Shown here piece after piece: positions 44,832 through 53,657 of a stretch of DNA of 64,000 nucleotides. The notes under the pieces are model-generated. The model did not search any database. It saw only the letters and a program-made list of their open reading frames with translations, and was not told the origin of the DNA. The stretch comes from UBA2210 sp036825195. GTDB lineage: Bacteria > Desulfobacterota > Syntrophia > Syntrophales > UBA2210. The DNA is taken from contig DAISYQ010000001.1 of assembly GCA_036825195.1 (NCBI GenBank), positions 1 through 64,000 of the forward strand, read 5' to 3'. Numbering within the stretch: position 1 is the first letter of the stretch; every line of letters begins with the position of its first letter. Made by a program: the position numbers and the translations under genes.

Positions 44832-45167
44832 ATGAAAGCAGCGTACGTATATCTTGCAGTCGCAATCGTCGCCGAAGTGGTTGCAACCAGCGCCTTAAAG
44901 GCATCGGAAGAATTCACGCGGTGGATACCGAGCCTGATTGTCATCATCGGGTACGGGATGGCCTTCTATTATATGACGCTGGCGTTGCGGTCTATACCGT
45001 TGGGAATTACATACGCCGTCTGGGCAGGACTGGGAATCGTCCTGGTTACCGTCGCCGGCGCGGTGCTCTATAAACAGATACCCGACATACCGGCAATGAT
45101 CGGCATAGGCCTGATTATTGCTGGTATTATTGTCATTAAACTGTTTTCAAAAACGATCAGTTCCTAA
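44832..45167 (+). CDS. Small multidrug resistance (SMR) family transporter
   Basis: A 111-residue protein with four membrane segments. The essential membrane Glu is in AIVAEVVATSALKAS (Glu14). Other SMR hallmarks are the YYMTLALRSIPLGITYAVWAG stretch, given here in parts near 46-66, and the GLIIAGIIVIKL C-terminal helix. It exports cationic drugs or guanidinium-type compounds by proton exchange as a dimer. It follows ilvD by 22 bases and may be a tail gene of the operon, with no metabolic link obvious. Convergent with the MBL gene, 16 bases apart. Confidence 0.9.
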   Translation: MKAAYVYLAVAIVAEVVATSALKASEEFTRWIPSLIVIIGYGMAFYYMTLALRSIPLGITYAVWAGLGIVLVTVAGAVLYKQIPDIPAMIGIGLIIAGIIVIKLFSKTISS

Positions 45168-45183
45168 AGCCGCCCCTATCCAC

Positions 45184-46134
45184 TCAGGCGGAAAAGGTGA
45201 GCTTTGTTCCGCTCATATTGAGAACAAAGCTGTCCGGCATCTCTTTTTCCATGTGCATGATCGCCTCTCTCCCCGTACAATGACAGGGGATGAGGTAGTC
45301 GGGAGCCAACAGTTTCATCTCTTCCGTTGTTGCGTCGATTATCGGTTCAAAGAGCGGACCGGAGAGATGAAATCCACCCATAACGACGTGCACTTTTTCT
45401 ATCCCCGTGATCTTTTTGGCATAGCGCACGGTGTTGATGATGCCCGAATGGGAACATCCCGAAAGAATGACCAGCCCCTTTCCCTTCACATGCATGACAA
45501 TGGCGCTATCATCCTCGATAGGGTCCCATTCCTCTTTTCCGCTCTCCTCCCGGTAGGCAATCGGGAAACCCTTCTCGAAGTCGGTCGTGCGCTCGATCTC
45601 CCCCAAAAACAGGGCACGCCCGCCAAGAAGAGGGTGTGGCTCGGCTGTTTCCACGATTTCAATTCCCTCGCCTTCCAGGGCTTCCCTGGTCAGTCGCGGG
45701 AAGAACATCTTGAAACCGGGAAAGGGCTGGATATACCGAGGGTAGGAAAAGACACGGGGATGAAGGACGAGACCGATCCCGGGCTTACCGATCATGCGGG
45801 TCAGTTCCGTCATACCCCCGATATGATCGCTGTGACCGTGCGACAGTACCATGACGTCCACCTCTCCCATAGGAACACCCAAAGCCTTTGCATTGTAAGC
45901 CGCTCCGATGGGAGAAAAGCCAAAGTCGAAGAGAATGGTCCCCGTTGAATCTCCGGTCGTGATCTTCACAACGGCCGAGAAACCGTGTTCGGCCATGACG
46001 GAGTTTTTTATTTCCCCATCCAGGAGTGGTACTGCCCGGGTGACCACAGCACTGTTATCCAACGCGGTAATGTCGATATAATTATCCTGAAGGGTCAGAA
46101 TTTCTACCTTGTCAACCTCGGTGATATCGATCAT
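45184..46134 (-). CDS. MBL-fold metallohydrolase
   Basis: A 316-residue metallo-beta-lactamase-fold protein. The zinc motif HGHSDHIGG is near 94-102 and LSGCSHSGI near 228-236. Residue order and length match the archaeal/bacterial dihydropterin-aminobenzene-phosphate synthase-like group. The ATG at 46134 is chosen because AAAGGAG lies seven bases upstream; a further ATG adds seven residues. Last gene of the ORP-like cluster. Confidence 0.85.
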   Translation of the reverse strand: MIDITEVDKVEILTLQDNYIDITALDNSAVVTRAVPLLDGEIKNSVMAEHGFSAVVKITTGDSTGTILFDFGFSPIGAAYNAKALGVPMGEVDVMVLSHGHSDHIGGMTELTRMIGKPGIGLVLHPRVFSYPRYIQPFPGFKMFFPRLTREALEGEGIEIVETAEPHPLLGGRALFLGEIERTTDFEKGFPIAYREESGKEEWDPIEDDSAIVMHVKGKGLVILSGCSHSGIINTVRYAKKITGIEKVHVVMGGFHLSGPLFEPIIDATTEEMKLLAPDYLIPCHCTGREAIMHMEKEMPDSFVLNMSGTKLTFSA

Positions 46135-46187
46135 AGCTTCTCTCCTTTCCCGCATGGTTGTTGCTGTTAATGGTATATTATCCCGGC

Positions 46188-46625
46188 TTATTGCTCCGTT
46201 TTTCTCTCTTCAATACACTGCCTCACCGCCTTCTGTATGGTCATGGCCGCCAGCAGGGCGCAGTGTTCATGATCTGCCGGCATCTTTTCCAGATGTTTCA
46301 GAATGGCGCTCTGATTAACACCGATGCACCCGGCGAGAGTCTTCCCCCTCGCCAGCTCCGCCGCGGCTGAGCATGCGGCGATACTGAACATACACCCGTC
46401 CGTATTGAAGGTAGCATCCTCAACCGTCCCGTTTTGCACCCGGAGGTACATCTCGACGGTATCCCCACAGGGGCCGGTAATCTTCGCATACCCGTCCGGA
46501 TCTTTGATTGGCCCGTAGTTGCTCGGATTGACTCCATGTTCTATAAGCGTCTCCGAATAGAGTTCCACGGCCTTTTCACGGACCATTCCCAGCATGATCT
46601 CTTCAATCGCTCTGTCTGTTTTCAT
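46188..46625 (-). CDS. NifU/IscU-like iron-sulfur scaffold protein
   Basis: A 145-residue protein with the IscU/NifU N-terminal fold. The three cluster-binding cysteines are in GPCGDTVEM (about 54), TDGCMFSIAAC (about 79) and the AC nearby. Typical landmarks are NYGPIKDPDGYAKITGPCGD. An extra N-terminal helix of about 25 residues is present. It probably builds or transfers the clusters needed by the Mrp/ORP proteins encoded directly upstream. Spacing is 14 bases. Confidence 0.88.
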   Translation of the reverse strand: MKTDRAIEEIMLGMVREKAVELYSETLIEHGVNPSNYGPIKDPDGYAKITGPCGDTVEMYLRVQNGTVEDATFNTDGCMFSIAACSAAAELARGKTLAGCIGVNQSAILKHLEKMPADHEHCALLAAMTIQKAVRQCIEERKTEQ

Positions 46626-46639
46626 GTGTCCCTGTCCCC

Positions 46640-47896
46640 TCAGTGGTCGCAGGTGTTATCGCCCAGCTCAAGGGTGCTGTTCATGTACGATAGAACGATC
46701 TCCTCGGGAGCGGCAGCGGGAGCGCCCGTCGAGACGGCAATACCCCGCTCGGCAAAGAGTTCCTGCGCACGGGCTCCCATCCCTCCCGCTATGATGACAT
46801 TCACACCTTTTTCGCCAAGCCATCGGGGAAGCAGGCCGGGCTCATGGGGGGGCGCAGGTATCTTTTCCTGCCCGACAATCTTTTTGGTTGCCAGGTCAAC
46901 GTCAAAGATCGCAAATTCTTCACAGTGGCCGAAATGGGCCGAAAGATGCCCTTCCACAATCGGTACCGCTATCTTACACATGCCATTCTCCTCTTCTTTC
47001 TTTGATACGATGGTTGTGGTTTCCTGTTCGGTTTTGTTATTCATCTGTAGGAGCGGCTGCACCACTTGGGCAAACGCTTTCGCCGCTTCCGTTTCTCCAT
47101 GAAGGTAAACAAAGGGCGTTCCGTTGTCGGATGCCTCGACAATCTGCGGATCGATGGGTATCCTGCCCAGGAAGGGAACGTCCATCTGATCGGCCATCGC
47201 CTTTCCTCCCCCCGCCTTGAATATATCGATCACTCCGTTGCAGTGGGGACAGACAAGACCGCTCATATTTTCAACCACTCCCAGAACGGGAACATTGACC
47301 TGCCTGCAGAAATTGATGCACTTTCTCACATCGTTGAGAGAAAGGTTCTGCGGCGTAGTTACGATGACAGCGCCGTCCGCACCGGGAATAAGCTGGGCGA
47401 CTGAAAGGGGTTCGTCTCCCGTTCCGGGAGGGAAATCTATGATCATGTAATCAAGGTCTCCCCAGTTCACCTCGGTGATAAGCTGCTTGATGACTCCCAT
47501 CTTCATCGGGCCCCTCCAGATAACCGCATCATCCTGGTTCGGGATGAGAAAGCCGATGGACATCACCTTGAGCCCGTCGCTGAATTCCACAGGAAGGATT
47601 TCGGTACCGTTACTGCTCGGCCGTCGGCCTTCGAGGTTGAGGAGCGTCGGGATGCTCGGGCCGTGAAAATCGGTATCCAGGAGACCGACCTTGTTTCCTT
47701 CCATTGCCAGCGATACCGCTATATTGGCCGCTACCGTGCTCTTTCCCACGCCCCCCTTGCCGGAAAGCACCATGATCTTGTGCCGTATCCTGCTCAGGCG
47801 GTTGTCAAGTGCTTGTTGTTCCTGTGCCTCCTTGATCCTCTTATTCTCCGCAACGGTCTCCAGACCTTGAGGGGTTGTATTCTTTTCTTCACTCAT
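46640..47896 (-). CDS. Mrp/NBP35-type ATPase fused to an ORP/NifX domain
   Basis: A 418-residue fusion. The N-terminal ~280 residues are an Mrp/ApbC P-loop ATPase: deviant Walker A SGKGGVGKST (about 45-54), LLDTDFHGPS, IIDFPPGTGDEP, and the CPHC iron-sulfur motif near 213. The C-terminal ~115 residues form a NifX/dinitrogenase Fe-Mo cofactor-like domain starting MCKIAVPIVEG with HFGHCEEFAIFD. In Desulfovibrio an equivalent Mrp-ORP fusion is encoded with the orange protein, and this arrangement suggests a metal-cluster assembly role. Start 47896 is the nearest ATG; an upstream TTG at 47905 is also possible, close to AAGGAG. Confidence 0.88.
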   Translation of the reverse strand: MSEEKNTTPQGLETVAENKRIKEAQEQQALDNRLSRIRHKIMVLSGKGGVGKSTVAANIAVSLAMEGNKVGLLDTDFHGPSIPTLLNLEGRRPSSNGTEILPVEFSDGLKVMSIGFLIPNQDDAVIWRGPMKMGVIKQLITEVNWGDLDYMIIDFPPGTGDEPLSVAQLIPGADGAVIVTTPQNLSLNDVRKCINFCRQVNVPVLGVVENMSGLVCPHCNGVIDIFKAGGGKAMADQMDVPFLGRIPIDPQIVEASDNGTPFVYLHGETEAAKAFAQVVQPLLQMNNKTEQETTTIVSKKEEENGMCKIAVPIVEGHLSAHFGHCEEFAIFDVDLATKKIVGQEKIPAPPHEPGLLPRWLGEKGVNVIIAGGMGARAQELFAERGIAVSTGAPAAAPEEIVLSYMNSTLELGDNTCDH

Positions 47897-47933
47897 CTTC
47901 TTCAATCACTCCTTCGATTATTTATTTTCTTTT

Positions 47934-48869
47934 TCAGTGTACGGAGTAGAGCCTTTTTCCGCAACGCTCCTCCACACGTATCAGCTTTTTATCCGCCAGT
48001 TCCTGCACGTATTTGACTGCTTCATTCCGGTGAATCCCCAGCCCGGCAGATATATCCTCTACGGAGCAGGGACGTCGTCTCAACAGATCGAGCACATCTT
48101 CTCCAGTGGAGATGAATTCACTTTGATCATGTATTCCGGTATCGCTCGCGATAACCTCGCAATGAGGGCCGAAGAAGCGGGATATCTCCTGCAATCGTTC
48201 CGTACCGACCGGTTTTACATATTGTTCAGCCGGGGTCCTTACCGCCGTATTGAGCTGTATCCGCTCCGGCCCGATACGATCAGCCAAAGCTTTGATTTTA
48301 GAAAGCTCGTCCTCCCCGTCGGTCACGCCGCCGGTTATGAAAACTTCCAGCCATACGGCCCCCCTGCAGTCATTCCGAACCGCAGACAATCCCTCTACCA
48401 TTTCTTGAAAACGAATGCTACTGTGGGGACGGTTTACACGTAAAAAAGTTTCCTCACTGCCGGCGTCCAGCGACGGAATGATCAGATCGGCACCGGAGAT
48501 TGCTCTGCACACCTCATCGATCCACAGCAATGATCCGTTCGTGAGAACCGCCACAGGCACATCCGACATATCCTTGATACCGGAAATAATATCGCCGATA
48601 CGGCTGTGAAGCGTCGGTTCTCCCGACCCCGAAAGGGTAATATAGTCGGGGCGCGAAACCTGCTGCAGCGTCTCCCCCATCTCCCGCAACACATCCCGGA
48701 CAGGAACATACGTCTTTCTATCCATCGTCTTTACGGTCGTCCTTCCAAGCTGACAATAGATACAGTCATACGTGCATGTCTTGAAGGGAACGACGTCAAC
48801 TCCCAGAGATCTGCCCAGGCGTCTCGACGGTACCGGACCAAAGGTGTAGCGTTTCTTCTTGTGAAGCAT
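47934..48869 (-). CDS. Radical SAM protein with C-terminal winged-helix
   Basis: A 311-residue enzyme. The radical SAM cysteines are CTYDCIYC near 32-39, with the GGE-like motif LSGSGEPTLH near 78-87 that binds SAM. The N-terminal FGPVPSRRLGRSLGVD is characteristic of a conserved radical SAM branch common in anaerobes and archaea. The last ~60 residues (EDVLDLLRRRPCSVEDISAG onward) fold as a small winged helix, probably for substrate or nucleic-acid contact. It lies 37 bases downstream of the DUF89 gene's strand-wise neighbour and within the ORP cluster. Substrate unknown. Confidence 0.87.
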   Translation of the reverse strand: MLHKKKRYTFGPVPSRRLGRSLGVDVVPFKTCTYDCIYCQLGRTTVKTMDRKTYVPVRDVLREMGETLQQVSRPDYITLSGSGEPTLHSRIGDIISGIKDMSDVPVAVLTNGSLLWIDEVCRAISGADLIIPSLDAGSEETFLRVNRPHSSIRFQEMVEGLSAVRNDCRGAVWLEVFITGGVTDGEDELSKIKALADRIGPERIQLNTAVRTPAEQYVKPVGTERLQEISRFFGPHCEVIASDTGIHDQSEFISTGEDVLDLLRRRPCSVEDISAGLGIHRNEAVKYVQELADKKLIRVEERCGKRLYSVH

Positions 48870-48881
48870 CGTCTCTGTATT

Positions 48882-49757
48882 CTATATATCTTTCAAATAC
48901 CTATGTCGGGACTTCAGCACTATGTCTCCGAGAGCACATCCGATCTTTTCAGCAACGACATGACACTTTGTCTGGAGCAGAAAGAATATATTCTTGTCCT
49001 CTTCGCTGAGCGATTCATAGTTTCCCTGGCCTTTTGAAAGGATCATGTCCGCACCGTTAAAATACCCAAGAAATTCATCTGAACATGCCGTCGGCATTAC
49101 ACCGGGGAAGTCGATTCCCGTATCGATCACGCGCACCATATCGGTCATGCCAACGAACCGTGCGTCTTCCATGGTGGCATCGTTGATGACGGGCCCGCCC
49201 CTCACGGCATAGGTTATATCAAGCTTCGTCTCCCGCAGGAGGACGCCGATCAGTATCTTGTCCAGTACGATCTCTCCGGCATTGTCGCCCAGGTAGAGGA
49301 GCGTTCCGGCTTGACCGAGAGACTTTTCAAACGACGCGTAATCAAAGTACGTCGCATCCCTCTTCGTGAAATCACGGAATATGTCCTCCATGCTGTTCCA
49401 TCTGCGCTCCGGTCCCATATCGATAAGATTGCCAACCGCGGCAAGCTTCAACGCGTCGGACAGGGGAGAGAGCGAATCGTCAATCAGACCGGCCAGCTTA
49501 TCTTCCAGGTCAAGCATCTGTTTGTTGTGGAGATCTTTTATCTCCCTGTATGGATCACACTTGCCGGTCACCGTGCTGATCGTGCGGTGAATCATGCTGC
49601 CGATCTGCGGGGGTGTTTCTCCTTCGGAGATCTCAAACAGCTTATTCATCACACGGTGCACGACCTCTCTCTGAGTATCCTCATCGGCCCCCGAAAGTCT
49701 GCTCGCCTCCAGCGCCTGCCTCATGAGACAGGGAAAGCAGTCCAGATATATCTTCAA
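48882..49757 (-). CDS. DUF89 family protein (metal-dependent phosphatase-like)
   Basis: A 291-residue protein of the DUF89/ARMT1 family. A CxxC pair stands in DCFPCLMRQ near 6-14, and the active-site-like motifs YLGDNAGEIVLDKILI (about 154-169) and SKGQGNYESL (about 246-255) are clear. Eukaryotic and archaeal homologues act as metal-dependent phosphatases on damaged sugar-phosphates; the CxxC form is usual in anaerobes and its role is not defined. Its ATG overlaps the MinD gene stop by four bases, so it belongs to this operon. Confidence 0.85.
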   Translation of the reverse strand: MKIYLDCFPCLMRQALEASRLSGADEDTQREVVHRVMNKLFEISEGETPPQIGSMIHRTISTVTGKCDPYREIKDLHNKQMLDLEDKLAGLIDDSLSPLSDALKLAAVGNLIDMGPERRWNSMEDIFRDFTKRDATYFDYASFEKSLGQAGTLLYLGDNAGEIVLDKILIGVLLRETKLDITYAVRGGPVINDATMEDARFVGMTDMVRVIDTGIDFPGVMPTACSDEFLGYFNGADMILSKGQGNYESLSEEDKNIFFLLQTKCHVVAEKIGCALGDIVLKSRHRYLKDI

Positions 49758-50653
49758 GCAGCCGTCCCTTTCTCACCGAGCGTACGGAGCACGTTGTGCC
49801 ACACATCTCTTACATCATCCGAAACGGCAGTATCGGTGTATTCGATAACACTGGTCTTCATGATTTGAGCCTTTGTGATCGCCGTGTCGTAACGGATCCT
49901 CCCCGCTGCTTCGACCCCGTATGTGCCTGCCTCTTTCTCGATCTGTTCGGTAATATCGGCATTCAAGTCCCATTTATTGACGCAGACTATGGTGGGAATC
50001 CTGAACTGCTTAGTCAATGCCGCTACCCGTTGTAAATCGTGCCGGCCGGAAAGGGTTGGCTCCGTTACAACCAGCACGAGATCGGATCCCGTTATAGATG
50101 CGATAACAGGGCATCCGATACCGGGCGAACCATCGATAATGACATAATCAAGCCCTTCTCTCAGGGCGATATCCCGGGCTTCCCGACGGATCTGCGTTAC
50201 CAGTTTTCCCGAATTCCCCTCGGCTATTCCGAGCCTCGCGTGCACCATAGGCCCGTAGTTTGTTGAGGATACATACCAGGTACCATTGACGACCGGCTCA
50301 AAGGATGCTGCCTCAACCGGACAGACCCGGACGCACACCCCGCATCCTTCACAGAAGATGGGATTTATAGAGGGAATACCGACTTCTTCCGAAGCAGGAT
50401 ACGATATCGCATCGAAACGACACTCCTCGATACAGCGATTACAGGCTATGCATTTATCCTCTATGATCTCCGCCTTCTTGCCTCCGCTGAAATCTTCCCG
50501 ACATTCGATCCGTGGGTTGAGAACAAGATGCAGATCGGCCGCATCCACATCACAATCCGCCAGGACCTTCTTGTCCGCCAGGGCTGCGAATGAAGCGACC
50601 ATACTGGTCTTCCCCGTGCCCCCTTTTCCGCTTATCACTACAATTTCCTTCAT
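49754..50653 (-). CDS. MinD/ParA ATPase with inserted 4Fe-4S ferredoxin domain
   Basis: A 299-residue protein. The deviant Walker A SGKGGTGKTS is near 8-17. The insert at about 60-115 holds two 4Fe-4S motifs, CIACNRCIEEC and CEGCGVCVRVCP. The ATPase resumes with VIIDGSPGIGCPVI. The layout is that of the Desulfovibrio ORP-cluster ATPases. The frame can be extended 19 residues, but the ATG at 50653 begins the conserved sequence. Paired with the highly similar upstream ATPase; the two probably form a heterodimer. Confidence 0.9.
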   Translation of the reverse strand: MKEIVVISGKGGTGKTSMVASFAALADKKVLADCDVDAADLHLVLNPRIECREDFSGGKKAEIIEDKCIACNRCIEECRFDAISYPASEEVGIPSINPIFCEGCGVCVRVCPVEAASFEPVVNGTWYVSSTNYGPMVHARLGIAEGNSGKLVTQIRREARDIALREGLDYVIIDGSPGIGCPVIASITGSDLVLVVTEPTLSGRHDLQRVAALTKQFRIPTIVCVNKWDLNADITEQIEKEAGTYGVEAAGRIRYDTAITKAQIMKTSVIEYTDTAVSDDVRDVWHNVLRTLGEKGTAA

Positions 50654-50657
50654 ACCA

Positions 50658-51548
50658 TTACCATTCCGTTGCTGTCTCCGGCTGCCGTTCGGCCCGTATC
50701 GCAGTCTCATGGAGATCCGTCATCCTTGTCCAGCAGGCATCAAATGTTCCGTGATATTCCGGTATCGCATGAATCACCATCTCTCCTTTGGAATAGGCTT
50801 CGGCGATTCTCCGGTCATCCGGTATCTCGAGGACAACATCGATTCCCTCCCTCCGACAGTATTCTTTCACCTCTTCATTGCCGACGTCGGAGCGGTTAAT
50901 GGCTACGGCAAAGGGGACATGCAGTTCCCTGACCATTCCGACGGCAAGCTCAAGATCGTTCAGGCCGAAGGGAGTCGGCTCCGTAACCAGAAGGATAAAA
51001 TCCGCGTCCTTTATGGCTTCGATAACGGGACAGGAGGTCCCCGGCGGAGAATCGATAATCAATATGTCCGGATCTCCACCGGCTTTTTTGACTCCCCTGA
51101 TAACAGCCGGTGACATGAGTTCTCCGATATTGAGCAATCCATGGACGAAGCCGATTCCATAGGCCGTTCCTTCTTCGATACTGCCAATCTCTCTGGGAAC
51201 CTCTGAGAATGCGTTTTCGGGACAGAACAGCGTGCATGCGCCGCAACTATGACACAACTCGGGGAATATCAACACCGTTCCTTTTATGACGGCAATGGCG
51301 TTGAATTCGCACACATCCGCGCACACACCGCATCCCGTACATTTGCTCTCTATGACCTTCGGGATCGATACCGTCACAGGTGCGACCTTTGCAATCTCCG
51401 GTTTCAGGAAGATATGACAGTTCGGTTCCTCCACATCACAGTCCAGCAGTTGTACGATATTCCCTTTATCGGCAAGAGTTACGGCAAGATTCGTCGCTAT
51501 CGTTGTCTTTCCGGTGCCGCCCTTGCCGCTTGCTATTGCGAGCTTCAC
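50658..51548 (-). CDS. MinD/ParA ATPase with inserted 4Fe-4S ferredoxin domain
   Basis: A 296-residue paralogue of the downstream ATPase. Walker A SGKGGTGKTT (about 7-16), the pair CTGCGVCADVCEF and CHSCGACTLFCP in the insert, and LIIDSPPGTSCPVIEA in the ATPase part. Its ATG overlaps the stop of the ORP-like gene by four bases. Two such ATPases side by side are a recurring signature of ORP clusters in sulfate reducers and related anaerobes. Confidence 0.9.
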   Translation of the reverse strand: MKLAIASGKGGTGKTTIATNLAVTLADKGNIVQLLDCDVEEPNCHIFLKPEIAKVAPVTVSIPKVIESKCTGCGVCADVCEFNAIAVIKGTVLIFPELCHSCGACTLFCPENAFSEVPREIGSIEEGTAYGIGFVHGLLNIGELMSPAVIRGVKKAGGDPDILIIDSPPGTSCPVIEAIKDADFILLVTEPTPFGLNDLELAVGMVRELHVPFAVAINRSDVGNEEVKEYCRREGIDVVLEIPDDRRIAEAYSKGEMVIHAIPEYHGTFDACWTRMTDLHETAIRAERQPETATEW

Positions 51549-51949
51549 GATCTCCTGTTCCTTCCCATTCCCATACCGCGGCCACCGCCCATTCCAAAGT
51601 GATCTGCCACATTGGGCTGGTCCGACGCGGTAAAGGCACCGGCCTTGAATTGTTCGACCACACGGCGGGCCGTGCCGTTTACACCGACAATTACCTGAAT
51701 ACCCGCAGCCGAGAACACCCTGAATGCGTTCGGTCCGCAGTTTCCCGTCAGGACATGGCGGACGCCGCGGTCCGACATCAGTTGTGCCGACTGGATGCCG
51801 GCACCTCCTCCCGCTGCGACGTTGGGATTCTGCACCGCCTCGTATTCCATGGTATCCGTATCGACAAACAGATAGTACGGAGCCCGTCCAAAACGGGCCT
51901 CAACCTGATCATCAAGGGATGAATCCGTCGCTGTTATTGCTATCTTCAT
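51545..51949 (-). CDS. Orange-protein (ORP/NifX-fold) family protein
   Basis: A 134-residue member of the dinitrogenase iron-molybdenum cofactor (NifX/NifB C-terminal) fold. It starts MKIAITATDSSLDDQVEARF, contains NPNVAAGGGAGIQSAQLM and TGNCGPNAFRVF, and has a Gly/Met/Arg-rich tail. The family member from Desulfovibrio is the orange protein that binds a Mo-Cu sulfide cluster non-covalently. This one is the closest in layout to that protein. Metal content cannot be inferred from sequence. Confidence 0.85.
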   Translation of the reverse strand: MKIAITATDSSLDDQVEARFGRAPYYLFVDTDTMEYEAVQNPNVAAGGGAGIQSAQLMSDRGVRHVLTGNCGPNAFRVFSAAGIQVIVGVNGTARRVVEQFKAGAFTASDQPNVADHFGMGGGRGMGMGRNRRS

Positions 51950-51952
51950 TTT

Positions 51953-52315
51953 TTATTTTCCTCTGCTTTCCTTCTCCAATTCCGCCATACGCCGTTTAAT
52001 CCCTTCCAGAGAATCTTCAAAGTACTCTGCCTGGCTTTTCAGTGCGTTCAGTTCTTCTTCTTTGGTAAACTCCGTTTGGAGGTACGGCATTCCCCACCCG
52101 TGAGCCGGATACCCGTAGGCAGTCCGTTGCCAACCCGGCAGACCTGTCGCATAAAACCAATTACGCCAGCCCCGGCCACCGCCATGACCGCGACCGAAAC
52201 CTCTACCCATAACAGGGTTCGCAAATCCGGGGACCCCAAAACCTGCACAGTACCCTGCTGCCCTTCCTGTCATTGGTCCCATTCCCGCGGGACCCGTTCT
52301 ATCTCCACCCGGCAT
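51953..52315 (-). CDS. DUF5320-like Gly-rich protein
   Basis: A roughly 120-residue protein opening MPGGDRTGPAGMGPMTGRAA, the DUF5320 hallmark, followed by a glycine/aromatic-rich middle (GRGFGRGHGGGRGWRNW) and a helical C-terminus (EEELNALKSQAEYFEDSLEG) likely to be a coiled coil. The ATG at 52315 is preceded by AGGAG; the frame extends further upstream but without conserved sequence. Such proteins habitually accompany NifX/ORP genes. Function unknown, probably a partner of the cluster-binding proteins. Confidence 0.78.
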   Translation of the reverse strand: MPGGDRTGPAGMGPMTGRAAGYCAGFGVPGFANPVMGRGFGRGHGGGRGWRNWFYATGLPGWQRTAYGYPAHGWGMPYLQTEFTKEEELNALKSQAEYFEDSLEGIKRRMAELEKESRGK

Positions 52316-52376
52316 GATACATATCTCCTGATATATTGATTTATTACACATCCGGCCCTATCAGAGCGTCCGAATG

Positions 52377-52595
52377 TTAACGATTACGGACTCGACCCAT
52401 TCCACGACCCTGGTCTCGTCCCTGTTTCATCCCATTACCCTGACCTGATCGGCCAAGACCGAACATTCTTCCCAGCCTGCGGAAAAAACCGACATTCTCT
52501 TCAGATACCGACATGTCTCCCGTTCCACACGATCCCATGCCGCGGCATGTTTGAGGGCCCTGTCCTTGCGGGCCGGTTCCATCTCCTCTCGGCAT
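52377..52595 (-). CDS. Small DUF5320-like protein
   Basis: A 72-residue protein opening MPRGDGTGPQGQGPQTCRGM, very similar in plan to its larger neighbour (MPxGDxTGP), with Cys-containing and Gly/Arg-rich segments. AGAGGTG lies a suitable distance before the ATG at 52595. A second copy of the small DUF5320 type in one operon suggests gene duplication. Function unknown. Confidence 0.7.
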   Translation of the reverse strand: MPRGDGTGPQGQGPQTCRGMGSCGTGDMSVSEENVGFFRRLGRMFGLGRSGQGNGMKQGRDQGRGMGRVRNR

Positions 52596-52635
52596 ATGCA
52601 TCACCTCTTTTCATCTATGGGTATCATCGCAACCC

Positions 52636-53001
52636 TTACACCCAATGTCCTTCAATGGTCGATTCGCTCGTCTCCTCAAGGTTCCCCTGTTTCCATTCGG
52701 AAAGGGCCTCCTGAACCGTATTATCCCCTTTGATAATATATATCTTTATGGATGCGGCACTTAAAACCCTGAAGGCATTAGGCCCCACATTGCCGGTAAG
52801 AACGGCTTCAGCGCCCAGATTCGCCACGTTCTGAGCGGCTTGAATGCCAGCTCCCTGCGGCGCGTTCACGTTCTGCTCATTGGCATGAGCCTCGAAGGCG
52901 CCTGTCTCGGTATCCACCAGGATAAACCACTTCGCCCTTCCGAAACTCTTGTCAGTCTTACTGGTAAGATCCTCTCCGTATGAGGTAATCACTATTTTCA
53001 T
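52636..53001 (-). CDS. ORP/NifX-fold protein
   Basis: A 121-residue protein of the same fold as the orange protein: opening MKIVITSYGEDL, then SFGRAKWFILVDTETG, GAGIQAAQNVA and TGNVGPNAFRVL. It lacks the Gly-rich tail. It overlaps the upstream NifX-like gene by four bases. One of four ORP-fold units in this cluster. Confidence 0.85.
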   Translation of the reverse strand: MKIVITSYGEDLTSKTDKSFGRAKWFILVDTETGAFEAHANEQNVNAPQGAGIQAAQNVANLGAEAVLTGNVGPNAFRVLSAASIKIYIIKGDNTVQEALSEWKQGNLEETSESTIEGHWV

Positions 53002-53423
53002 ATACGCAATCCCTTCCTGTTATTATTCCAACCGGAGCGGCCGTGACCGTGCCTTCTCCGTTCCATACCCTTTCCAAAGCCCCCTTTCCATGGACAGCCC
53101 GGCAACATGAAGCCCGGTCCGAACAGATGCCCTGCAAGATAGGCATTGATCACATCGTTTACTCTTCCCCTGATAAAGGGGATCGTCGTTATTCCCGATG
53201 CGATAATCATCCGTTCCATGGATCGTGAAACCGCCCCGCAGATGAGGACCTGTATGCCGAGTTCCCTCAGTTTTGCCACCTTTCCCACCATTGTGACCCC
53301 GGCAAAATTGACCATATACCGGTTGTGTATAACCCCGGCTTCAAAGTCGATGACCAGGAGACCATCGGAAAAATCCAAAACCGTTGAAATGGAATCATTC
53401 CAGACAGGCATGGCAAGCTTCAT
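52998..53423 (-). CDS. NifX/ORP-like protein, first gene of the cluster
   Basis: A 141-residue protein with a divergent NifX-type domain: MKLAMPVWNDSISTVLDFSD at the start, GVTMVGKVAKLRELGIQVLI and CGAVSRSMERMI in the middle. The C-terminal tail is Gly/His/Arg-rich (GFGKGMERRRHGHGRSGW), perhaps metal-binding. The start at 53423 has AGGGG upstream and lies about 22 bases after the predicted sigma-54 transcription start. It is the first gene of the operon. Confidence 0.8.
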   Translation of the reverse strand: MKLAMPVWNDSISTVLDFSDGLLVIDFEAGVIHNRYMVNFAGVTMVGKVAKLRELGIQVLICGAVSRSMERMIIASGITTIPFIRGRVNDVINAYLAGHLFGPGFMLPGCPWKGGFGKGMERRRHGHGRSGWNNNRKGLRI

Positions 53424-53456
53424 ACGTTCAAACCCCTTTTCCCTGTAGGAGTCTTT

Positions 53457-53471
53457 ACAAAGATCGTGCCA
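53457..53471 (-). promoter_or_regulatory. Sigma-54 (-24/-12) promoter of the ORP-like operon
   Basis: Read on the minus strand from 53471 to 53457: TGGCACG, four bases, TTGT. This matches the RpoN consensus TGGCACG-N4-TTGC with one difference at the last base. The transcription start would be near 53446, 22 bases before the ATG at 53423. A sigma-54 activator gene lies just upstream, consistent with this control. Confidence 0.75.
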
Positions 53472-53657
53472 CGTGATCGGCAGCACGTACGGAATAATAC
53501 ATGCAGTCATTACATATTGTTACGATGCAAGGCATGGGGGAGGGATCAACAAGGGCGCATTTCCGCTACTATAAATACAAATTTTGGTAGCATTATTGCG
53601 ACTTGCCAACACTCGGGCACCGCTGAGGCGTTCTTTAGTATGCTCTGTCGGTCTATT

